Source: an uncultured Clostridia bacterium
GTDB taxonomy: Bacteria > Bacillota > Clostridia > Oscillospirales > Ruminococcaceae
Assembly: GCA_947627905.1 (NCBI GenBank)
Contig: CANQXX010000001.1
Location: 86,315-150,314, forward strand
Length of the DNA stretch: 64,000 bases
Direction: 5' to 3'
In this document: positions 16,422-24,579 of the stretch, in pieces
Layout: each line of letters opens with the position of its first letter
How positions within the stretch are numbered: the stretch's first letter is position 1
Translations under genes and position numbers: made by a program
The notes under the pieces: generated by a model
Seen by the model: the letters and a program-made list of their open reading frames with translations, nothing else
Told to the model about the DNA's origin: nothing
Database searches by the model: none

Positions 16422-18131
16422 ATGAAAAAGAATAAGATATTAAGTTTTATAGCGGCAATTTCAATTTTAGCGGGAACGCTTTCGGGGTGCGGAGCTTCAG
16501 ATGAAAGCACCGGCAACGCAGGAGCACCTATGAACGGAAATTCTTATGACGCTGTTCAGGATAACAAGTCATACGAAAAGGTTTACGAAACTATCGGCGA
16601 TATGGCAGAAGGCGAAGCATATGAAGCCATGCCCGAAACAACAATGGCATTTACAGAAGCTATGCCCGGTGCAGTAAACGGTGCTGTTATGATGCCGTAT
16701 GACAACGGTTATTACAACACTGAGGAATACAATCCCATAATTGAAAACAGTTTCAAAGCCGCTGCGGAAGAGCCTCTTTCAACATTTTCCATAGATGTTG
16801 ACACGGCTTCCTACGCCAACGCCAGACGAATGATAGAAATGGGCGGATATGTTGACCCTGATGCTATCCGCATTGAAGAATTTATAAACTATTTCGATTA
16901 CGATTATTCCGAACCTACTACCGACGATCCATTCTCGGTGAACACGGAACTTTCCGACTGTCCTTGGAATGACGAAGCAAAACTTCTGCTCGTTGGTCTT
17001 AAAGCAGAGGATATTCCCCAAGAAGAACGTGTACCCACAAACCTTGTTTTCCTGATAGATGTGAGCGGCTCGATGTTTTCGGAGGATAAACTTCCACTCG
17101 TTCAGGAATCTTTCTCGATGCTGACCGACAATCTTACCGAGGACGACAGAATTTCAATTGTAACATATGCGGGCGAAGATAAGGTTGTTGCAAAGGGTCT
17201 TACCGGAGACCAGAAAGACGAGATAAAGAAAGCTATCAACAGTCTTGAAGCAGGCGGCTCCACCTTCGGCGAAGCAGGAATAAACCGTGCCTACGAACTT
17301 GCGGAAAAATATTTCATAGACGGCGGAAACAACCGCGTTATCCTTGCCACTGACGGCGATCTTAACGTAGGTATTTCCAGCGAAGAAGAACTTACAAAGC
17401 TCATTGAGGAAAAGCGTGATTCGGGCGTGTTCCTGTCGGTACTCGGCTTCGGCACGGGAAACTACAAGGACAACCGCATGGAAGCCCTTGCAGACCACGG
17501 CAACGGAAACTATTCCTACATTGACAGCCGTCTTGAAGCGGAAAAAGTTCTTGTAAAAGAAATGTCCGGAACGCTTTACGCCGTTGCAAAAGATGTAAAG
17601 ATCCAAGTTGAGTTCAACCCGGAAAACGTGGCTTCTTACCGACTTGTAGGTTACGAGAACCGTGCGCTTGCCAACGAGGATTTTGCAGACGACACCAAGG
17701 ACGCAGGAGAGATCGGTGCAGGACACACCGTTACTGCGCTTTACGAGCTTATCCTCAATGACGGGGAAAATTCAGACGTTCCTCCTGCTTCGCTTAAATA
17801 CAGTTCGGTGAACTATTCCTACGAAAGCAACGGCGAATACAGCGATGAACTTCTGACCGTTTCGCTTCGCTACAAACAGCCTGACGGCGACACCAGCAAG
17901 CTGCTTGAAGTTCCCGTTTCAAAGGAGATATACACCGAGAAAATGCCGTCCAACATGACCTTTGCGGCTGCGGCTGCGGAATTTGCAATGGTTCTCCGGG
18001 GCAGCGCTTTCAAAGGCAATGCAGACTGTGAACATATCCTTGAAATGCTTGATAATTACGATTACCAGAGCGATGAATACAAAAACGAATTTGTTTATCT
18101 TGTAAGGACTATGGATAAAAGAGGTTACTGA
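16422..18131 (+). CDS. VWA-domain lipoprotein (YfbK-like)
   Basis: 569 residues with a lipoprotein signal (LSGC). After an acidic low-complexity linker comes the YfbK-type N-terminal domain (TFSIDVDTASYANARR), a von Willebrand A domain with an intact MIDAS start (Asp213-Val-Ser-Gly-Ser217) and ATDGDLNVG, and the C-terminal beta domain found in the same family (VPPASLKYSSVNYSY). These proteins are thought to bind metal and a protein ligand at the cell surface, but their role is not established. It is the last gene of the ECF/serpin operon, 18 bases after the serpin gene with AGAAAGGAA before the ATG, and ends at a strong terminator. Confidence 0.9.
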   Translation: MKKNKILSFIAAISILAGTLSGCGASDESTGNAGAPMNGNSYDAVQDNKSYEKVYETIGDMAEGEAYEAMPETTMAFTEAMPGAVNGAVMMPYDNGYYNTEEYNPIIENSFKAAAEEPLSTFSIDVDTASYANARRMIEMGGYVDPDAIRIEEFINYFDYDYSEPTTDDPFSVNTELSDCPWNDEAKLLLVGLKAEDIPQEERVPTNLVFLIDVSGSMFSEDKLPLVQESFSMLTDNLTEDDRISIVTYAGEDKVVAKGLTGDQKDEIKKAINSLEAGGSTFGEAGINRAYELAEKYFIDGGNNRVILATDGDLNVGISSEEELTKLIEEKRDSGVFLSVLGFGTGNYKDNRMEALADHGNGNYSYIDSRLEAEKVLVKEMSGTLYAVAKDVKIQVEFNPENVASYRLVGYENRALANEDFADDTKDAGEIGAGHTVTALYELILNDGENSDVPPASLKYSSVNYSYESNGEYSDELLTVSLRYKQPDGDTSKLLEVPVSKEIYTEKMPSNMTFAAAAAEFAMVLRGSAFKGNADCEHILEMLDNYDYQSDEYKNEFVYLVRTMDKRGY

Positions 18132-18149
18132 TAAGCATAATATATACCA

Positions 18150-18187
18150 CCCACTGCTTTTACATAAAGCAGTGGGCAAATTTTTTG
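18150..18187 (+). terminator. Terminator of the ECF-serpin-VWA operon
   Basis: Perfect 11-bp stem CCCACTGCTTT / AAAGCAGTGGG with a TACAT loop, followed by CAAATTTTTTT. Confidence 0.92.
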
Positions 18188-18247
18188 TCAAATTTTACTT
18201 TTTGACTAATTTACAATAAGTTTTGTGCATAAATTCTGATAAAATTG

Positions 18248-18277
18248 TTGACATTGGAAGTGAAATTATGTTATAAT
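18248..18277 (+). promoter_or_regulatory. Promoter of the dynamin-like GTPase operon
   Basis: A consensus TTGACA (18248-18253) and TATAAT (18272-18277) are separated by 18 bases. The leader of about 60 bases ends in GGGAGG before the ATG at 18345. A consensus vegetative promoter suggests steady expression. Confidence 0.85.
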
Positions 18278-18344
18278 TAATTAAATATGATTTTAAAATT
18301 TTGCCGTCCTGTCGGTTTTCATATTTTGAGTTGGGAGGAATTTT

Positions 18345-20387
18345 ATGGAACAGACAATCAACTACGGAAGCTACTCGGCTTACAAGGACACTGTAGCCGA
18401 GCTTACGGAAAGTCTCAGTCAGCTTAAAGAATACTGTGAAAGCGTCGATCTGGTACATACTGCAAGATCCATTGGCGACACCATTGAAAAGGTCGCTAAG
18501 GAACATTTTGAAGTTGCTATCGTCGGTGAGTTCAAGCGCGGAAAAAGCACGCTCATAAACGCTCTGCTCGGTCAGGAAGTCCTGCCGGCGGACGTTCTTC
18601 CTGCCACAGCGACGCTGAACCGAGTAACATACAGCGATACACCGTATGTTATGGTAGAATACAAGACCGGTGAGACGGAAAAAGTAGATATCAACCAGCT
18701 TGAAAATTACGTTACAAAACTTTCCTATGAATCGGAAAAAACTGCCGAAACGGTCAAGCAGGCTACTGTATACTATGCTACCGACTTCTGCAAAAATAAC
18801 GTTGATATCATCGACACTCCGGGTCTTAACGACGACGAACAGATGACGAATGTCACCCTTTCCATACTTCCCGAAATAGATGCTGCCGTTTTTGTTATAA
18901 GTGCCAACTCTCCTTTTTCACAGTTTGAAAAGGAATTTCTCGAAAAACGTATGCTTACAAGCGATATGGGACGTATCATATTTGCCGTAAACTGCTTCGG
19001 TACGTTCTCAAAAGAGGACGAGGACAGGATCGTCGAGACCGTTGAAAAACGTATCGGAAGCTATGTTATGGAAAAAGCAAAAATGGTAATGGGCGAAGAT
19101 TCCAAGGAATTTGCCGTTTATAAACGCAAAATAGGCAAGCCTAAAGTAATCGGCGTTTATGCCAAAAAAGCGCTTATGGCTAAGGAAAGCGGCGATCAGG
19201 CTATGCTTGAAGAAAGCAACTTCCCTACCTTTGAAAAAGTTCTTGAAACAATGCTCACTCAGGAAAGAGGCTCTATCACCCTCCAGATACTTGCTAACAA
19301 AATAATAAGTTCCGGTTCGGAGCTTATCAATTCCATAATCATAAGAGAAAATTCCCTTATGATGGAAACTGACGAATTTATGGAAAAATACAATGCCGCT
19401 ATTGAAGAAATAGACGACATAAGGACTAAGAAACGTGCGGAATTTGTCCGTATCAACGATGCAGCAAACAGCGTTTTTGAAGATCTTCAGCCAATACTTG
19501 ACAGCTACTGGGTACAGATCGAAGAGACTGCAATGAAAGTTATCGACGATTATCCTATGAGCGCTGACGACCTTAAGCGGGACAAACTCAAGATAGTTTA
19601 TTCAAAACTTACCGACAGGATAAAGGACAATATCGAAAACAAAGCCCAGCTCATTTGTGAACAGATCCAGAACGAAATAAACGTTGCGCTCAGTGATGAA
19701 GCCGTAAGGCTCCAGTCATTCGAGGACGAATTTTTTGCTTCCGTCAGCAGGATACAGGAAATGTTCTCGGTAACACAGAAGCGCTCCAGAAACGGAGGCG
19801 TTGTAGATCAGATCATAGGCGTTGCAATTGGAAGCGTTGGTACGGGAGGTCTGTTCATAGGATTCCGTGAAGCAGGAATCAAGGGCGCTCTCCTCGGAGG
19901 ACTTACAGGTCTTACCACATGGCTTGCAACTTCGTTCCTGCTCGTGACCACCGTAGTCGGCGGCGCATTCCTTTCTCCTGCCGGACTTTGCCTTATGGCG
20001 ATAGCCGGTCTTGCGGGAACCTTTACAGGAAAATTCTCCGTTGACAAGCTGCTCGTTCAGGAAAGGATCGACAAGTACAAAGCAGGCTTCAAACAGAATG
20101 TAAAGAAACAATTCCACGAAATGAAAATTTCCAGCGACTTTACCGAAACAGTCCGTCAGCAGGTATATGCTTCATTCCAGGGACTTAAAGCCAAGATCGA
20201 GGAAGAAACGGAAGTTATCCTCCTTGACACGCAAAAAACTCTTGACGGTCTCAACGAACTCAAAGCCGAGAAGAAAACAATGTCCGACAACGAAAAGGAA
20301 AAACTCCAGACTATTGCCGAATACACCGGCTCGCTGCTTGCGGAAACATATAATCTTCACAAGGCTCTTACAGATGATATGGAATAA
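18345..20387 (+). CDS. Dynamin-like GTPase 1 (membrane-associated)
   Basis: 680 residues. G1 P-loop GEFKRGKST at residues 61-69, a switch-I threonine in the ATATLNRV region, and G3 DTPG at 157-160. A helical stalk follows from about 300. A hydrophobic glycine-rich hairpin at roughly 490-570 (GALLGGLTGLTTWLA, VVGGAFLSPAG) resembles the membrane-inserting paddle of bacterial dynamin-like proteins, and a helical tail completes the molecule. Family members self-assemble on membranes and hydrolyse GTP to bend, fuse or protect them. First gene of a three-gene operon with an M48-like protein and a second dynamin. Related proteins include DynA/BDLP-type GTPases; the exact subfamily needs a search. 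Confidence 0.9.
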   Translation: MEQTINYGSYSAYKDTVAELTESLSQLKEYCESVDLVHTARSIGDTIEKVAKEHFEVAIVGEFKRGKSTLINALLGQEVLPADVLPATATLNRVTYSDTPYVMVEYKTGETEKVDINQLENYVTKLSYESEKTAETVKQATVYYATDFCKNNVDIIDTPGLNDDEQMTNVTLSILPEIDAAVFVISANSPFSQFEKEFLEKRMLTSDMGRIIFAVNCFGTFSKEDEDRIVETVEKRIGSYVMEKAKMVMGEDSKEFAVYKRKIGKPKVIGVYAKKALMAKESGDQAMLEESNFPTFEKVLETMLTQERGSITLQILANKIISSGSELINSIIIRENSLMMETDEFMEKYNAAIEEIDDIRTKKRAEFVRINDAANSVFEDLQPILDSYWVQIEETAMKVIDDYPMSADDLKRDKLKIVYSKLTDRIKDNIENKAQLICEQIQNEINVALSDEAVRLQSFEDEFFASVSRIQEMFSVTQKRSRNGGVVDQIIGVAIGSVGTGGLFIGFREAGIKGALLGGLTGLTTWLATSFLLVTTVVGGAFLSPAGLCLMAIAGLAGTFTGKFSVDKLLVQERIDKYKAGFKQNVKKQFHEMKISSDFTETVRQQVYASFQGLKAKIEEETEVILLDTQKTLDGLNELKAEKKTMSDNEKEKLQTIAEYTGSLLAETYNLHKALTDDME

Positions 20388-20414
20388 TACGGTAATTTCA
20401 GGGAGGTTTTCATA

Positions 20415-21398
20415 ATGTTAAATTCAGCAGAAACATCGGGATATAATCCCCTGCTCGATATAGATACAAGTTTTGCAGCGTATCTTAATGCGCGCACGCG
20501 CTCATATAAGGATCACATCGTCGGCGGAATGATTGATTACGCCTTTGACGCAGATTTTTCAATAAAGCAGAAAATAACTTCTTTTTCCGCTTGGTCCAAG
20601 GTCTATAAAACACTGATTAGCAAGGATATCCCAAACAAAGTAAAAAGACTTTTTCAGTCCACAGATGTGGCAGGTTCGCTGAAGCATCCTGAAATTTATG
20701 AGATCGTTCAGGTCTGCGCCGAAAGGCTGCAAATAAGCGTACCTACAGTGTATGTAAGAAATGCTCCGGAAAAATACGAAATATATTCCGTTTATGCCGA
20801 CGGCACAGAACCATGTATAGTTATAACCACAGGTCTTATTGATACCTGTTCAAAAGAAGAACTGCGTTTTCTCGTAGGACGTGAATGCGGACATATACAG
20901 AATAACCACTGTATCTTCAATATGGCTGCTCCGTATTTCGGCATAAATCTTCTTGAAGAAGCCGAAGATATCGGTTACGAAAAAGGCAGCTCCGTCAAAC
21001 AGATAGCAGGAACTATTTCGGAATGGATCAAGCTATCCGATATAACCGGAGACCGGGCAGGAATAATATGTATGAACTCTCCGCAGGATTATCCGAATAC
21101 AGCTGTTAGTCTTTACAATAAAGGCGTTTTCAGCTTTTACGGCAAAGGCAGCATTGACCTAAATGATTTTCTTTCTCAGTATGAAATACTTCACGTCACG
21201 CCGGCAAGGAGCATAAGGATATCCAAAGACTGCTCGGCAATTTACAGAAGGCTTTTCTCCGGAATGGAATTTCTGAGCTGCGAACTGCTTTACAATTGGC
21301 GTTCAGATCTTAATAAAGCAGATATCCATACAGTCAATAAACAGGCTCTTGAAATAAGATGCGAGATCATTCTCGACGCTGCAAAGGGAGGTGTCTGA
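20415..21398 (+). CDS. M48-like protein with degenerate zinc motif
   Basis: 327 residues. Residues 100-260 look like the core of M48 (HtpX/Ste24-like) peptidases: a strand with PCIVITTGLID, then the helix EELRFLVGRECGHIQ, then LSDITGDRAGI. The usual HExxH is R156-E-C-G-H160 here, so the first zinc histidine is replaced by arginine, and the third-ligand segment has Asp209 where M48 enzymes normally have Glu. It is therefore probably not a normal zinc protease. It lacks the long transmembrane helices of HtpX. GGGAGG lies before the ATG at 20415, 27 bases after dynamin 1, and its end abuts dynamin 2 at 21400. It may act as an adaptor or substrate-binding pseudo-enzyme for the two GTPases. Confidence 0.75.
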   Translation: MLNSAETSGYNPLLDIDTSFAAYLNARTRSYKDHIVGGMIDYAFDADFSIKQKITSFSAWSKVYKTLISKDIPNKVKRLFQSTDVAGSLKHPEIYEIVQVCAERLQISVPTVYVRNAPEKYEIYSVYADGTEPCIVITTGLIDTCSKEELRFLVGRECGHIQNNHCIFNMAAPYFGINLLEEAEDIGYEKGSSVKQIAGTISEWIKLSDITGDRAGIICMNSPQDYPNTAVSLYNKGVFSFYGKGSIDLNDFLSQYEILHVTPARSIRISKDCSAIYRRLFSGMEFLSCELLYNWRSDLNKADIHTVNKQALEIRCEIILDAAKGGV

Positions 21399-21399
21399 T

Positions 21400-23163
21400 A
21401 TGTCCGAAAATACAGAGTTTGGATCATCATGGAGCTATGATACCGTTGAACCTGATATCGACAGCGTTCAGAATAAACTCCGTTCGCTTATGGCCAACAA
21501 GCCCTTGTGCAAAATACTCGGCGATGAATTTACCCTTCATCTTAAAGATTGGGACAAGGCAATAACAAAAAGACGTACAGAACCTTTCTCACTGGTAGTT
21601 CTCGGCGATTTCAAGCGCGGAAAGAGCACCATAATCAATGCTATCCTCGGCAAATCAATTGCTCCGGTAAACGTTGCGCCGGAAACGTTCACAATAAATT
21701 CTATAAGCTACAGTGACGTGCCTAAAGCGGAAGCCGTTCTGAAAAACGGTCAGAGGATCAGTCTTGCCGCTGACGATCTTGTCCGCGAAAAACTTGAAAA
21801 GCTGATGAGAGCTTTCCCCGATACACTGGATTACATAGACATAAGGGACAATGCCGAAATACTTAAAGAAATACGCATAGTTGACACTCCGGGACTCAGC
21901 GACCTTGACTGTCTTGACAAGCAGGTACAGGACTATCTTGTTAATGCCGATGCGGTCATTTATGTTGCCAGTGCGCTCTCCCCTTTCTCGGAATCTGAAC
22001 AGTTCTTTCTGGCAAGCCATATACGTCCTCTTAGCTTCAGCAAACTGTATGTTCTGGTAAATATGATAGACGCAATGAACACGCAGGAGGATATCGAAAA
22101 GATCATAAACCGTGTCACCGAGCGCTGTGAAGCTATCATGCCGAATGCTTTTGTGTACGGCGTCAGCGGAATAGACGAATACAGGCGCAAGATCGGTCTT
22201 AATCGTCCCGATATAAAAGGTTTTCAGGAATTTTATGAGAACGAGTTCTTCAAGTTTGAAATGTCTCTCAGGCGCGAAATAATCATGCAGAAAGACATAA
22301 TCAGGACACAGCGCGTGCTGACGATGCTCAACCTGATGATAAAGGATACTGCTGCCCGTATACATATGATCTATGATATGATGGCAATGGACAGAAAAAA
22401 ACTCGATGATATATCCCAGAGCATTGAGCATGAATGTTCTGCTCTGGCAAACGTTCTTGACAGCAAAAAGCCTAAAATACTGCTCAGCATAACCGAAATG
22501 CAGCAGGAAGCCGAGCAGTGGATGTACGGTTTCTTCTCAAAGCTCAGGGAAGATATCCTTGAAAGCAGAAATACCACTTCTCCGGAGGATATTGACAAGC
22601 ATTTCTACTCCTATCTTGTTGATAAAGTAGGAGAAGCATACAGAAAATGTCTGGATATGCACTGGCAGCGGCTCAATAAGATAACCGCTCAGCTGGGTTC
22701 GGAGCTTTCTCAGAAACTGGGCATATCATCATCTCTTGCCGATGATACGGGAATGACTGTGGACGATTCGCTGAACGACCTTAATATGCTGGTTTCCAAA
22801 TCGGTAATGGGTGCAGCTTCCGCAGGAAGCAGCGACGCATTCCCCAGCGGAACTATGTCATCATTCAAGAACATTCTGCATAAAAAGCGCCAGACAGACA
22901 TCATCGACACAGCTCTTGAAAATTACGACGACATAAGAAACAGCACCCTGAAGGATCTCAAATCCGCATACAAGGCAATGGAGGAAAATGCCGTAAGACA
23001 GTTGGATAATCTGTATCAGACACAGGTAGACGTAAGCCGCGACGCTCTCAGCCATGCTATGGAAATGACATCCGATATAAGCAGCGCTTCAGTAAGAAAG
23101 TATCTTGAAGAAGCAGCAGACGTTCTCAGAGACGCCGCTAAAATAATTATGAAATATGCATAA
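21400..23163 (+). CDS. Dynamin-like GTPase 2
   Basis: 587 residues. P-loop GDFKRGKST at 69-77, G3 DTPG at 162-165 and a G4-like VNMIDAM, so the GTPase domain is complete. The remainder is helical with heptad-like stretches; there is no long hydrophobic paddle like the one in dynamin 1, only a short region around 460-480 (VMGAASAGSS). It may need its partner to reach the membrane. The ATG at 21400 follows AAGGGAGG with 8 bases; the upstream GTG at 21391 overlaps the stop of the M48-like gene. The shared P-loop sequence GxFKRGKST suggests the two dynamins diverged from an old duplication. Ends at a terminator. Confidence 0.9.
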   Translation: MSENTEFGSSWSYDTVEPDIDSVQNKLRSLMANKPLCKILGDEFTLHLKDWDKAITKRRTEPFSLVVLGDFKRGKSTIINAILGKSIAPVNVAPETFTINSISYSDVPKAEAVLKNGQRISLAADDLVREKLEKLMRAFPDTLDYIDIRDNAEILKEIRIVDTPGLSDLDCLDKQVQDYLVNADAVIYVASALSPFSESEQFFLASHIRPLSFSKLYVLVNMIDAMNTQEDIEKIINRVTERCEAIMPNAFVYGVSGIDEYRRKIGLNRPDIKGFQEFYENEFFKFEMSLRREIIMQKDIIRTQRVLTMLNLMIKDTAARIHMIYDMMAMDRKKLDDISQSIEHECSALANVLDSKKPKILLSITEMQQEAEQWMYGFFSKLREDILESRNTTSPEDIDKHFYSYLVDKVGEAYRKCLDMHWQRLNKITAQLGSELSQKLGISSSLADDTGMTVDDSLNDLNMLVSKSVMGAASAGSSDAFPSGTMSSFKNILHKKRQTDIIDTALENYDDIRNSTLKDLKSAYKAMEENAVRQLDNLYQTQVDVSRDALSHAMEMTSDISSASVRKYLEEAADVLRDAAKIIMKYA

Positions 23164-23165
23164 AA

Positions 23166-23203
23166 ATAAGGGAACGCTTTGGCGTTCCCTTATACTGATT
23201 TTT
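23166..23203. terminator. Bidirectional terminator after the dynamin operon
   Basis: Stem ATAAGGGAACGC / GCGTTCCCTTAT with a TTTG loop, followed by TACTGATTTTT. On the minus strand it is followed by TTTTTAT after the stem and can also end the leftward pair at 23215. Confidence 0.85.
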
Positions 23204-23214
23204 AACATAAAGTA

Positions 23215-23574
23215 TTATCTGTATACTGTCATGAACATATTGTATGTAAGAATAGCTGCTAAAACTATATTGAATACAAGCGACATGAACACATATGCGG
23301 CTCTTGTTGATTTTCTGGAAAATTTTGACGACATAATTCCTACAAAGCAGCAGGATACAAATGCTGAAACAATATCTATAGCCGCATATACGGTAAATTT
23401 ATCCGCAGGCAAAAATCCAGCAAGTTCTCCGGAAACAAAATACGAAACAACATTTGCAAGCGGAAGAATAAGAAGCGGTATTGTCGCAAAAGCATAATTC
23501 TTTTTCTTTGCCCTCATGTATGCGATGATCACCACAAGTATCAGTCCGCACATGACAAAACATTCAACGATCAT
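23215..23574 (-). CDS. Small integral membrane protein
   Basis: 119 residues with about four hydrophobic segments (ECFVMCGLILVVIIAY, AFATIPLLILPLANVV, VYAAIDIVSAFVSCCF, YVFMSLVFNIVLAAIL) and short basic loops. The family is not recognised. GAAAGGATGGG precedes the ATG, 18 bases after the stop of the SGNH-like gene with which it is co-transcribed. Confidence 0.7.
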   Translation of the reverse strand: MIVECFVMCGLILVVIIAYMRAKKKNYAFATIPLLILPLANVVSYFVSGELAGFLPADKFTVYAAIDIVSAFVSCCFVGIMSSKFSRKSTRAAYVFMSLVFNIVLAAILTYNMFMTVYR

Positions 23575-23592
23575 TCAAAGCCCATCCTTTCA

Positions 23593-24363
23593 TTATCCCG
23601 TGTGTGTAAGGATATAATCAGAAAGACGGTCATAGCTTTCTTTTTTAAGCCTTATACCGTTTACTTCCGCATAAGACGGCGGAAGTTTGCCGTCGTTTCC
23701 TTTAAAATCCGTGCTTACATCTATATAAAAAACATCTTTCTGATCGGCAAAATCCAACAATCTGGAATTATATGTATCTATATCGGAATTAAGGGCGATC
23801 CGGCTTTCATTATCCGATGTTACCGGAAGGAGCGACATAAGGTATATCTGAGTTTTATCGCTTTTTTCTTTTATAGTGTCAATAAAATCCTCAAGCTCTC
23901 CAAAAGAGCCTTCAAGATCATCAACTCCTACCATAATATATATCTTTCCGGCATTAAGACCGAGCGCCGCGTCGGCTATGCTGATCTCCTCGTTGTTTAC
24001 AGAAAGAAATACCGTGTTGAAGTTTGAAAGAGTTATCGAATCCGACAGAAGCATATTTGACGGAGCTACATATCCGTTGTCTGAAAGTCCTGCAAGAACG
24101 GTATTGCCTATAAATACCGCGTCGTCATAATAGCTTTTATCCGCCTTTGCACCGGCAGGAACAGGATTTACAAGCGTAATACCGTCTCCTATAGGTTCTA
24201 TACGAACTACCTCTTTATCCTCTATCTCAACCATATCCGAAGATATTTCAAAATCTTCTTTCATATAAAAAACAAAGCAAACCACAAAGCTCGCAAATAT
24301 AAACAAGAAAAGAAATGACACCCTGAATTTGGCTTTTTTCTTTTCATTTTGCCTTATTTTCAT
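23593..24363 (-). CDS. Membrane-anchored SGNH-hydrolase-like protein with lost catalytic residues
   Basis: 256 residues: a basic N-terminus, one membrane anchor (about 15-33), then an extracytoplasmic domain like the SGNH/GDSL hydrolases found in clostridia. Block I, normally G-[ND]-S, reads FIGNTVLAGL; block III reads IMVGVDDL instead of GxND; block V reads NGIRLKKESY where the catalytic His is usually found after G-I. Thus Ser and His both appear to be missing. The fold may be kept for binding. AAGGGAG lies 9 bases before the ATG. First gene of a two-gene leftward unit with its own promoter. Confidence 0.6.
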   Translation of the reverse strand: MKIRQNEKKKAKFRVSFLFLFIFASFVVCFVFYMKEDFEISSDMVEIEDKEVVRIEPIGDGITLVNPVPAGAKADKSYYDDAVFIGNTVLAGLSDNGYVAPSNMLLSDSITLSNFNTVFLSVNNEEISIADAALGLNAGKIYIMVGVDDLEGSFGELEDFIDTIKEKSDKTQIYLMSLLPVTSDNESRIALNSDIDTYNSRLLDFADQKDVFYIDVSTDFKGNDGKLPPSYAEVNGIRLKKESYDRLSDYILTHTG

Positions 24364-24418
24364 AACAAGGAACTCCCTTTTTTCAAAAATTTACAAAAAA
24401 ATAATCAGTATCAATATT

Positions 24419-24447
24419 ATTATACATTATTTTTATTAAAATTGCAA
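24419..24447 (-). promoter_or_regulatory. Promoter of the SGNH-like gene pair
   Basis: On the minus strand, TTGCAA (24442-24447), a 17-base spacer and TATAAT (24419-24424). Confidence 0.8.
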
Positions 24448-24505
24448 CAGTTACGCGTGTATTTACAATTTTTTTGTCAAAATACAAGCAAAACATATAT
24501 TTTAC

Positions 24506-24534
24506 TTGAAAAAAATAAATCAATGTGCTATAAT
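24506..24534 (+). promoter_or_regulatory. Promoter of trkH operon
   Basis: TTGAAA (24506-24511), a 17-base spacer and TATAAT (24529-24534) with an extended TGC before the -10. Divergent from the SGNH-like gene promoter. Confidence 0.85.
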
Positions 24535-24579
24535 TATTTTATTCTTTTGTTATAACAATCTGAAGTCAAGGTGATAAAT

